Positions 46,901 through 59,644 of a stretch of 64,000 nucleotides of DNA are shown in pieces. The translations under genes and the position numbers were made by a program. The DNA comes from Zeugodacus cucurbitae (lineage: Eukaryota; Arthropoda; Insecta; Diptera; Tephritidae), in contig NC_071667.1 in the NCBI RefSeq assembly GCF_028554725.1, forward strand, positions 81,754,001 through 81,818,000. The letters are read 5' to 3'. Position 1 is the first letter of the stretch. Every line of letters starts with the position of its first letter. Under the pieces are notes generated by a model, which worked only from the letters and a program-made list of their open reading frames with translations, did not search any database and was not told where the DNA came from.

Positions 46901-49900
46901 TGATTATTTATATTATTTCACTAATTGATTATGTACGCACACACACACTTTCACAAATTTATATGGTGGACCTATATATGGTGAACTTAAAGTGTAAATA
47001 CACACATCATTTTAATTGGCATTACAGCCGCCTAAGGGCCACACTCATACAAGTGCTTGTGTATTTTGACACTATTCTCCAATTTGTAATGGTTGTAAAT
47101 AACAAAGAAAAATAATTTTGGGTATGACCGGAAGTCTCACCGTATTCCCAATAGAGTTGTAAAGAAAGAAAATAGTAAGTAAAATAGGTGTTGGCAAAGC
47201 ATAAAAAATATAATAAGAAGAAATTGAAATATCATTAATCTTTTTGAAGGTGCCTACTGTAGCGCATAAAAGAATTATAAAAGCATCACATGTTGGAAAT
47301 TACAACATAATGTTATACATATGTTAGAAGGCATGTACCATATCTAGATGAGAATATGAGAAAGAATAATGAAAACTCATTCAAAACAGTGGGAAGTAAA
47401 GTATGTGTCTGTGCATGATATGATGAATATTCATTAATGTACATACATACGTATAAATATATATTTATATATAATATGAAAGTGTATATAAGGGCGTGTA
47501 TATGTATAGTTAAATGAGTTTATTAAAGATATGCCGCCAACACCAACACTTACATTATTTGTAATGTAATGTATGTATGTAAGCCAGCTTTGTAGCAGCA
47601 ATCAATTTATGGTGAGCTTATTTTGTCTACCAAGACTTAATTGTAGGTGACTACAAAATTTATAATAAGAAACTGTTACGATTATTGCTTCAGTGGTACA
47701 GTTATTAAGGTGTGTGGGTGTTGGGAAACGGCATTAGCCAACAACTATTCGTCAGTGCGTTGACTTGGCGCTAAGTTCGGATTATGCTTTCGGCAAGCGC
47801 ATATTTCAATCATTGGACAATTAAAATGTAGCCAAAACAGCTCAGCTGTCAGTCAAATTTGTTTATGGGAAAACATAAGGGAAGGAAGTGACTTTCACGG
47901 CAAGAGACACCGAAGCGGAATGCCGAAAATTTCCTATGAATGCATACAAATTGTCGTGAAAATGCCGTGAAAATGTCTCAACACCGCGATTTGCATAAAT
48001 AAATGATTTTCGCCGAAAAATAAATAAATAATACCGGTGAAAGGTGATTGCTGTTGGCCAATGAAGATGCCATTGGTAAACAAACATTTTAGATTTCCAC
48101 GAACCATGACCATATTTTAGTTCATTACACTTTCGGAAATATGAAAGAGTTGGTATAATCAAACTACGAACAAACATATTTCCGACAAGCCTATTTACCT
48201 AGATTCAATTGTTATACACATACAATTGCATATCAATGTAGACAAGTCTGGGAGTATGCAGTTACTAAAGTAATAATACCCACAACACATTTATTCGACA
48301 GCGAGATAGCAAATTTTATAAAAAAACTATACTACTTTAACAAAATGAAACTATTAGTTAACAAAGGACGTTTCTCTTACAGAGTAATTTTAATTCTACA
48401 TAACCTCAATAATTTGAAAACGATCTAAGCAAAAATGCTTCATTGTAATAAAACTTAAGGCATATCAAACCTGGCAAAAACAATATTTCGGAGAAGACAG
48501 AAAACTTTTAAAGCCCTCTAACTAATAAAGTACTAAAGAGTACAATCTAATTAATCTCTAATTAAAGTACAATCTCATAATCTCCACAGACTTTCCCCAA
48601 TTTCGATTAGATGTATTTTCTACATTCACAAATCACGCGACGAAAACTGCACATTATTTTGGACTATCCAATTATGTAACCAGCAAAAATATTTTATCAA
48701 TAATGATATTAATGAATAAATATGCCGATTATGTAGTTAGTTATAGATACTAAATATCTAAACGAAACCGCTAAGACTTCAACAACACAAAAAACAACAA
48801 AGGTATTAGCGTTGTCCACAGCAAACCGGCGGAATTTTGCGAATTGACGTGGCCGCTCGAAAATTGCGAATTGTGAATTGCGCACGTCGAAAGTCGAGAG
48901 ATACGAGCAAATTTTCGCTAACGAGAGACAAAAAAAAAACTAAATAAAACAAAAACAATTTAGCGAACGAATGGAAGATGGGAAATAGAATAGAAAATAA
49001 TAAGGCCGCAAAATGAAAAAAAAGAAATGCTTTGCTCGAATTGTGGAAAAGTAGTGAGCAGCAACGAAAAGATGCAAAGCTATCCAGGTGTGTTGGAGCA
49101 ACATAGATTCGAATGTACATATAACTGTGTCTGTAGCTCGGTACGACTGAAGTTATTTGGGAGTTAACGGTGAAGTACTGCTCTTGCTTGCGTTGTAGTT
49201 GCAATAGCTGACTTTTCGATATAGTAAAACAATACACAAAATAGAAAGTTAATTACAAATACTCCAACGGATGAAAGAAAATTAAAAATTCCAAAAGGAA
49301 AAGGTAGATATCAACCAAAAAACAAAGAATCAAGGTTGATGAACACCATTGCAAACTGTGATTCATTAAGAATACACGTACACGAAAAGAGTGTGTTTGT
49401 GTTTTCACGAAAAGTCGCAAGCGCAATAAAACTGCACGAACGAGAAGCAAACAAACCATGTGCAAACGAAAAGTGTCGAAGTTGTGGCATTGTTGTACAT
49501 ACACACGTATATTTGTATGTCCACTTGTCGCTTTTGGTTGGAAAATATGGAAATGTATGACTATAAACTGGACCATTGTGTCGAAAATACCAATCGGTAT
49601 TCGATGCATATGTGCAAGTGTGTCTTTAGAATGTGATAGTATCTAGATATATGTACATATGTAAGCCACAAAAGCAGCAAGTGGATACTGAAAGTATCGC
49701 AAAACCGACTGATAGTGCACAACACATTTGCGTAGATATCAAATATTTATATGTGTAAATATAATAAAAGCAAAGCACAGAAAAGAGAAAGGTAAGCCGC
49801 ACCAATAAAACAATATCTGTAGGTATAGAGGCATGAAGGTATGTATGTACCTCACAAAATATCTACACCAGCTATAAAGGTATATACTATATATACCTAG

Positions 49901-52900
49901 GTTAATGCGCATGAAAGCATCTACAACAGTACATAATATACACACACACTCCAGTTCTAATAAAGTCAGCTGAGCTTTGCGCCAATGCACGACGTCAGCG
50001 ACGACGGCAACTACGGCGACGACGTGCAATCGATAAAGCGTTTTTAACTGTTTTTTTTTTTTGTGTTACCATTTTCCTTAATATTTTTTGCAGATTGTGA
50101 AAGTAGAATAGAAGTAGCAGTGAACTGTATGTATGTATGTACGTATGTATGTTAGTGCAGCAATGGCTTAGAGAAATGTTGAAGAGATAATTGTGTTGCA
50201 ACCACTGTCCAGTATATGGAAGTACATAACGTAAAACGAAAAGAGTAATCATAATACGCTTAAAATTATAGTGGCACGAAACAGCTTGGAAAGGTAATAA
50301 AGCACCTGACACAATGCTTGCCGTGCAATGGCCCACGAGCACAGCTAACAGCTAGCAAAAGCTAACGCTTAGTGTACAACCAGTGAGTATTGGCCGCTGA
50401 TGTTGTGTCTTGCGCACACAACTATTGTGGCTTCTACTTACTACTTACTACTCGTGGGTATTTTAGCGCTGGCTTCTGTCAGTAAATGCACTAAAGTACA
50501 TAAAGTCCATAAATTTTATGCATATGAGCATGCCCAGTTGGCGTTAGAGAAGTAAGTTAGAGAATATACTCGTATAAATGGAATTTGGAGAACTCCAGTT
50601 TGGCATTAGAATAATTATAATTATATAGAATATTCAATATATCTAAAATCAGTTATAATGTAAAACACACAGTCTCGAATAATAAAATAATTTTTATTTT
50701 AAGTTTTTTCTTAATTTGTATACACTTACAAATGGTGCAAAGAAAATCCTACTATATTATCATTAAGAGTATGGCTTTTCCCTAGCGGGTTACAGGAATG
50801 TGTACATATACGAATACATATATTTAATGATACTTGAAAGCTGCAGGCACAAGGCAATTGCGAATATAAACATGCACAGCTGAGGAAAATGCAAATATGG
50901 CAGAAATTACAATATGAAAAATGCACGGCCGCAGTACCAAAAGAATCTGCCACAGATATGTTTGTATGTATTTCATGCAGCACACTTGCCACGAATAATT
51001 ACACTCAAGTATTTTAACATTCTTACAACATCTTTTTGTTAGGACGGTTTCAAAGTCATTGCCTTAGCACGAGTCAGTACTGGTCTATTTTATATGTATG
51101 TGCTTTAACATATTTAATACATGTAATTTAAATATAAAGTTAGTTGAATTAAGAATATTTTATATTTACATAATTTTAGAATTATAAAAACCTTTTATAG
51201 CAAGAATTGTAATACTGAAACGAAGGGAATTATATCGAAGAAATAGTTCCTTCAAAATTCAATATTTAACAAAATCTTATTTGCTTTCACTGAGTTCATT
51301 TCGAAAACGCTTCAGCGCACACTAATTAAAACTTGCGGTTTATTATTGAAAACTTCAAATTAAGTTTACCTAAACTCGTGTTTCTTGTAAAATTATGTTA
51401 GCATTTACCTAAGAGAAAAATTTCAATGGAATTTCAAGCGTAAATATATTTAACACCAATTCAACACGAAAGTTAGCTTCCAGAATAGCAAGACATATAA
51501 AGGAAGAAGAAACTAGATGTGAAAATATGTGCAACAAGAAAACGTTTTAGCCGCCCTAATAGGAACGTGATTGCGCGATGGCTTCACGGTAACGATTTGC
51601 AGCGCTCAAAACTGCTTGGCAACAGCGAAATCTATCGCAATGGAGTTAAAATCTTTGTATTATGCAATTATGCAGTGCCACAGGAATACGAAGTGTGCCC
51701 ACTCAGCAAAATCCCTGGAGAAATCAATAAAATCTAGACAACTAGTTTAGCTTATGTTGAACGCGAAGTATGTAAGTACATAGGTGACTATGTATGTAAG
51801 CAGGGGCACTTTTGGCTTTTTTGGGTTGAGTGAAAGGTGAATACCGTTCACTACACTAACATATCAAATTTAAAGGAAATGTAGAGGTCAATAAGAATAT
51901 CTGCATATTAAACAACACAAAAAAGTGTTGTAACTCACCAAAACACAAATAAAATTAAAAAAATCATTAAAAAAATATACGTATGAATTAAGTGCTGTAT
52001 ACAGAGAGAGAGAGAGACCGATCAGCTGACATGTTGAACATGGTTCAACATTCAACAAGTTTACTCAAGCAATTGTCTCTTTTTGATGAATTTGAACTGA
52101 ATAACCTTTATGTGTGGTGTCAACTAATGATTAATATACAAACTTATTTATTTTAGGAAATTTCGAAACTTTTTCTCGAGGTTTATTTTACTGCACATGC
52201 GTACATATATGAATAAATATAACTTAAATTTCAAAGCAAAACTAAATTTTCTTCCTTCTGAGCAGCAACCCTATTTTTACTCGTGGCATTATTCGACCCC
52301 TTCGTCTTACGCCACTTTCATTTTGCACTTATTTCCTACATAATTCGTTTCTTTTTTTAATTATCTGCAATTTTCACTGCAGGAGGGAAAATATACACAC
52401 ATATAATGCATGGTCTCGGTGGATGCGTCGGGCTGACTATGCAACTGTTGCCATCGGCACGGCACAGCATCTTCCATTGCCTTCCGCCATGCAACTTGAC
52501 GGCATCTAATTTTGAAGATTATTCCTATGTACTTTCGTTTGTTTTCTTTTCTTTTGCGTCTTCTAAGATAGAAGGTGAACATGGTGTGTGCCGTCGTATC
52601 TTCAAACTGTGGGTAGAAACATCCGATGAGTAGTCAGTCGCAAGATAAATGGCTTACATGTGCTATGGAGCAGCGAGTGGTAAGTGCCAGTTAGCACTGC
52701 GTAGTATTTGATGTGCAGCAGAGAGACATTCATAGGAACGCTGTGTAACCAGATAGCTATATATTTATGAAGATAAATACACTTGCGCTCCCTGAAATAG
52801 ACATGCTGCTTTATAACGTTAAAGTTATAAAACATATTTATTGTCTGCGCGTTGTTGCAACAACGTAAATATATTTTTTTATGAAACTTTTCGCACAAGT

Positions 52901-55900
52901 TTCAGCGGTTCCCAACCCAAAAAGTAATCGATTTACATTTATTTAATGAAAATATTGAATAAATTAGAATGGAAAGAGTTAGAATTCACACTAGCTTACT
53001 GAATTTATTGAAACACAAATGTTGAATGAACTAGTACTTTCTCCTAACTATTTTTTGATTTTATATCGTGATCTTGTTAGAATTTAAAATTTTTGCTACC
53101 TTCGACTTTTGTTGAAATTTGAATTTATCAGAACATTAAAAGCTGAACTTTCATAAATTGTCTTATTGATCAATTTTCACTGAAAGGACACGAGCGCACA
53201 TCTATTATAAAGCATTTTCGCCACTCAACAAGCGAAATTATTTTACTTCTCATAGGTGTGTAGTACGTCTATTTACAAAAATATTGTGCATATAACGCCA
53301 CATGCATTAATATACATAAATATACTGCGCAGCTATTGAACTTGGCACTTGTAAAGTTTAAAAATACACAAAATCGTATTTCAACGTTGCAGAAACGAAA
53401 GTAAATTTTTCTGGCTGCAGAGACACACATCAAATGGATTCAAACTATAAAACAAATGACAACCATCAGAAGCAGCTAAAGGCTGACAAGTGAGGCCAAC
53501 AGCCCACAGCCGAACGACGCATACGAAATATCAAGACGTGAGGCTAGCCGAAGAACACAACCAAAAATAAGGCGGGAGAAACAACCCACCGGCAGTGCGA
53601 ACGCTAGAGTGCAACGCCTCCATAAGAGCAACAATTTGAAATCAAAGCTTTTAAAATATTTCGTTATATTTAAAATAAGACACGAAAGGAAGCGAAAGTA
53701 CAGCATTATCGTTGAAGAACATGCGAATATTAATCGGCAAGAATTTTAAATAGAAATTAATAGACATTAAACTTTTTATTCATTTTTTTTAAGATAATAA
53801 AAATGCTTTTGTCTTCGCTATCATTATCTTCTATCTACTCGTTACTATAGACACGATATTTATATACACATGCGTACATTTGAAAACATTTATATTTTTA
53901 TAAAATGCATGTACTGTCTCCTGCGGTTTATTTGGACTCTCGTACGCTCTGTTGCTAGCAATATACCGGCAGCAGGCCACTGAGTGATTAGGTGTCGTCC
54001 ACCCGCTGTGCTATTTTTACAATATACTCTGCAAGTTTTCGCTTTATATATCGTTTGTTGAGAGTCGAAGGTGCTGCTAAAACAGAATACGTTTTTTTTT
54101 TTTGTTTATTAGAGTGTGAGGTTTAGTAGATTAGTAGACTCTGCAATTCAATTGATCGGCGAACGATTGGCGATGTGTGCAATTACGAATGAGATGCGAA
54201 TCTGCTTTCTCAATCTTTTAATGGAAACCTAAAGAGCGATGCATTAAGGCAAAGCGCGGAAATTCAGATAAATCTTTGCTGAAGTTAATTAAATTAGAGC
54301 TGATTGCGCACTTTATGTACTTCCGCCATTCAGAGAGTATGCACGCGAACTTTTCAAACTATTTGCGATTGACCAATGTTGGGAAAATTTAAAGTGAATT
54401 CATTATTTATAGCATACCTCGCTTAAATGTACAATTCTTTTAATTTGAATTCAATTAATTTCGACTTCCAATCAGACTTTCTTAGAGATTAGTAATGTAA
54501 TTTTAAACTGTAGTTTATAGAGGAAATGGTTTATAAAAGAAAGCGCATTTAGACAATTGTTAAGAATCACAAAAAGCGCTAAAACGAGTCTAACTTGCAA
54601 CTTATAACTTGTAAAGTCATTGTAAGCAAATGTGACTTAACCATATAACGGTATATTTTGTTTAATGTAAGAACTGCAAATAGCAGCTTGTCTATTATGT
54701 AAACAGAAGAACCAGTTTCCGATATACATACATATAGAGCTAGCTTCCTGTCGACATCAAATTTTTATGGTCTATGCAAACATTATCTTCAAAAAATCTA
54801 GTTTTTTTACAGGTGCAACTTATATTCATTTGTATGTATGCATATTATTGCAGCATACAATTTACTAAATTTGACCGATATAACAATTGAGGCAAGTACT
54901 TTGTAATTTTTTTCAACAAATTTTTCGTAGTTTCAAAGGCAAACCCACAGCACACCAACACGCTCCACAGAAAGGTGCTCCAAAGACGCATATACTGACT
55001 CATACATACAGAATATTTATGTATATAAATATGTATTATGTGTACGTGTCTAGAGTTGAACAGCGCCAACATGGTGTGCACTCATTAGGAGTAAAATCCA
55101 GTTAACCCACACATTGATAATTATTTTTGCAGACATTTAAGGTTTTGTATTTTTCTTTTACTGATTTTATTTTTAATTTTTTTGTTATTTTTTTTTTGAA
55201 GCAAGCGAAGCGTACATCTTTAGCAACTATGGCACCAGCAGCAACGTCAAATGAAACCCGTTTTTTTGATACGAACAATACAATGCAAAGAGTTATAATT
55301 TATTTTTGTCGTTTTTAGGGGGTTTTGGGCCGAGGCTGACTACACCAACACACCAACAACGACTGAAAGTGGGTAGGCAGACCGGCCGGCAAGTACACAC
55401 ACCTACATGTACACACACACACTTTTATTATGTTTGTATTTGTATTAACTTGTGCACACTTGGCATGGTAAGTGAAGTTGTCTTGGAGGATTAATGTGGT
55501 TGCCACACACAACAGCCGCACGAACGAATATTGCAATGGAAATTGGTTCATATTTTTTGCTCTGTTGGTGGTGCCGTTTCAGCTGTTTCTCTGTTGTCAT
55601 TGTTTTTGGGAGTTGAAGTTGCCGTCGCCATTACAGCGACTGTCTCACTACTACAAGCGCTGTAGCTGTTGTGGTTCGAGTTGTTGCAGCTTGTTGGCAT
55701 TTGTCCCACGTACCCGTTTTTTGTAGCACATTTTTGTTTTTTTTTTTTGCAAAACGAATATTCCAGTATAATATGTCAATGCATTCAAATAATTCATTTA
55801 ATTTCACGACCGAATCAGGCGATTTTTAGAAATTTCCACAAAACTACATTTGAATAAGCAAAATATATACGTGGTTGGGAATATTAATTTTTTTTAAAGC

Positions 55901-58473
55901 AAATATGAGTGTAGATTAACGTATGCACGCGTTTAAAGGTATTAAATGTGTTTACAGACTTGTGAGTTATTTTTTTATATATATTAACAGAAAATATGCA
56001 TAGGATTACCTTTTATTATAAAAAATCGAACAAAAGATTTAAAATATATAAAATAAATATTTAAAATCAAATCCAAACCAGAATACTAATGTACCGCTCC
56101 CTCATTTCTAGAGCTGAAGAGCTTATTGATGAGTGAGTCATTTACGAAATTTAAATAAAATATATTTTACAAAATCTGACGTCCAACTAATCAATTTGAC
56201 AAGTTAAATAGTCTAATGAGAAAGAAAATACGTTTAAGGTGATTCACGCATAAATATTTCCGAAAAAGATTCAAATTTAAATGTATACACAATGATGTTT
56301 TATCGTAGATAACTGTGATATTCTTCTATTTTAGTATTTATATAAATCACTAATATAATAAGCTGTTAGTATTGTACTAAACAACTTAGTATGTAGTATT
56401 GTACTAAACACCTCTTCAATTCCATTAAATTTTCAACACTCTTATGAATGCTCCTCCTATTGGACTAGTTTAAGTCTATGTGAGAAAAGTCTAACCCCAC
56501 AAGCCTTATAAGATTTAGATTTACGTCTAATTAGACCTTAAATTTAAGTTTCCTAAAAGTGTATACATATGCATTTTGATTACTGAATTATTAGTCATGA
56601 AAAGTTATATAATAAAATTATATAAATGTATATATGTGTGTACATTCGTATGGGTTGATCTCTGTTATTGATTTGAAAGCGTTAACTGTACATACAAATG
56701 TATGTTAGCTGTCAAAAAAATTTAATTGCATACAATTTAATTATCCCACAGAAATCGTTAAATTATAGCAATTTGTACATTGCTTCAACGCCGCAGCAGC
56801 AGTGGCGTAAATGAGTAGCGCAATATCTTGTACTTACAACGAAGCTCAAAACAAGCGTTTAAAATGTATCAAAAGAAAAAGTGTTTGAGTGCAACATTAT
56901 TATTATCTATTACGCTCCAAATACGAAGTATTAACTAATTGTTTTTTTTTTTTTGTTACTAAAATTCCAAATACACATACGATATCTAAGCATTCAATAT
57001 ACATACATATGTACATACAAAGTATTGAAAACGTGCGACAATATACTTGGAATGTGCTCCTTTTAGCAAGAATGTGTGACAAATATTAAATAATGTTATT
57101 AAACTTTTCCAAATACTTACACATATTTGACATACATATTTTGTTAGATATTTGGTAGGTAGCCGTACAAATACTAAATGTCATAGAACATTTATGACAC
57201 CATCTATTAAAATAACGGCATTAACGAACCACTATCAAAGTAGATATCAGCTTAAATAAGCCGACTAAAAATGCAAGGCTTGTAGTATATCAACTCTATT
57301 TATATTTTCACCATGCGAATTATTACTTTTTATTCACTTTATTTTATTTATTGTCATTTCTTTTATTTTTTATTTTTGCATAATCTTACCGCTCACATTT
57401 TGTTGATAATTTATACAGCGATACACATCTATACATATCGTCGCATACGAGCGGATGATTCATTGTAAAACGAATGGGTGATTTTGTGTGTTTCTGGTTT
57501 GATCAACAGTAAAAACAGTCGCACGGAAACTTGATTCCCATTCAACTCGGCGTTCATTTATTTAATCATTCGCTACCTATTGTCTAGCCAGTATTAGTTT
57601 TGCGCTGCCGCCAGAAGGCCAATCGCTCTGTTATTCAGCCCAATCCAATTCAATTAACATCAATCTAATTTTCTAAATATGAGTGTCGCAGATGGCTGAA
57701 AAATTCATAAAACGGTTACTGCAACCATAATGTGACCGGCTACCGGGTTGGAATAATACTGGGAATTTTTATGTAAATCGACAAGCTTTTCAAGCATTAT
57801 GGCGCACGCTTTAATTAGTACGAAAGTAATTTTTAATTAACTTAAATTTTATATGACAAGCAGCAAGAAATGTTGGCTTCAAAAATTGAGATCGGGCTCT
57901 TCTCAATAGGAAAGTTAACTTAAAAAAAAAGAGAAACCTAAATTGTAATAAAACAGATCGATGATACAGTAATTGCGTAAGCACTTCATAGGAGCTTCTA
58001 GTGTTTGACCGTTCTAATCTATTCGAAAATAGTTAATGAGTTTTCACCTCATTTGCTTTAAGTACAATTAATAAACCTAGAAATTAGTCACAGCAATTTG
58101 AAATTGTATGGGCGTGTTGAAAGAAATGTCTTGCCAGAGATAAGGGCCTACATTGTAAGTGTCTTGATTATGATATTCATATCAAAGAGAACATTGAGTG
58201 CGACAATGTCTCTCCGGCGTAAACACCTTAGGAATATGTTTATGTTTACATTATTTGTTTTCATTCATTGAATTTTTGTTTACAAACAAAAAAATCGATT
58301 GAGTTGTAATTTTACACATACAAACATATGTATATAAGTATTTATGCCCAATAAGTTACCCTTGAAAAATATCATTTACATTAGATATTGATTAAAGAGA
58401 GATAATTTGAACCATTTTATTACCTCATTTTGAGTCAGACGCTACTCTTCTATATACCAAGTTCTATTCTCCT

Positions 58474-58496
58474 ATTTTTTTTTTTTTTTTTTTTTA
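58474..58496. repeat. Poly-T tract
   Basis: More than 20 consecutive T bases inside the Map205 intron. On the transcript strand this is a poly-A run. Confidence 0.9.
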
Positions 58497-59644
58497 TATA
58501 ACATATTCAATTACATATCAAAGAAATATTAGATACATATACATACATATGTATGTAGGATTATTAATAACAAGCTCGTAACGAAAGTGTTGATGTCAGT
58601 GTGGCCTGGGGGAAAGCACTATAGGAAGTTTGATAACAATATGACCTAATTCACTCAACCACATCGCATGACTTCCATGTTGCAACAAAAACTACAGTCT
58701 TCATTTACATATAACGAAACATTTTCTTAGGAATACGCCACATACATATACAATATTTTTTAAACATAGTTATGTACTCGTAAATAAATATATACATATA
58801 TATATATATATATGTACCAGCATACTTGTATGAGTGAAATAATTGTAACGTAGCACTCAGTGACATACAAGAAACATTTATGAATGATTCGGACTGACTC
58901 ACCTTAATGTAACACAACAGATTACAATTACAACTAAATAATCATATCATGGTTAACAAATGTAAACTTAAAGGACTACACTATATACATATACCATATC
59001 TGATTTATTAATCAAGTCAAATACAAGAAAAAAATAAATATCCTAATTAAAAACTAAATAAAACAGATTTCGAGGTCCATGTTTCGAGTGTAATGTGTGA
59101 ATTTAAAATATACATAGACACATGTAAAGAAATAAGACGATACATATACGTACATACATAGTGTACATATTATACATTCATTCATATATAATTCCTTATA
59201 TTCCAATAAGAATTCCTTATATTCCAACAATAATTCCTTATATTCGAAGGGCAACAAAACTCTAATTGCTCACACTCTAATCGGCACTGATTCTCACTCA
59301 AATATTTAAATAACTCTATTCCTATTTTTTTTTTACCAAGAACAATGACAGCATATAACTTGAGCAAACATCCAGTATAACTCTCCAATGAGAATGAAAA
59401 CGAGTTTGAAGGACGATTTCACCGCACTTCGGCAAAGACTACCGACCGTTGTGAGGAAACTGCTGTGAAACGCATTATACCAACAAATTTAATGATTTAT
59501 CAAGTGCAAGTGGCGAAATAGTTGTGTTTGTTGTTGTTTTATTTTATTAGTATTTTTTTTTGTAATATTTATATTTGGATTTAATTTCGTTACAAAATTA
59601 AATGTATTTCTTTGTATAAACAGAAATAAAAATGTACAACATAC

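Larger units (their letters stand above)
39034..59644 (-). other. Map205 intron, 20.6 kb
   Basis: The donor is CTCTCACAG|GTATGT at 59,644 and the acceptor is TTTTTACAG at 39,034; both flanking exons are phase 0. The intron is AT-rich with many TATG, CATA, TA and CA microsatellites and A/T runs. I found no transposon coding remnant comparable to those at 1-24 kb. ORFs of 60-143 codons (for example 47,863, 48,806, 49,253, 49,995) show no domain and no splice context. Unrecognised alternative exons or a nested non-coding RNA are possible, but nothing in the sequence shows them. Confidence 0.75.

Noticed and set aside
47863..48177. 104-codon minus-strand ORF in the Map205 intron
   Set aside because: No motif or protein-like pattern and no neighbouring exon signals.
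48806..49237. 143-codon minus-strand ORF in the Map205 intron
   Set aside because: Phe/Leu-rich composition expected from A-rich DNA; no domain, no splice or poly(A) context.
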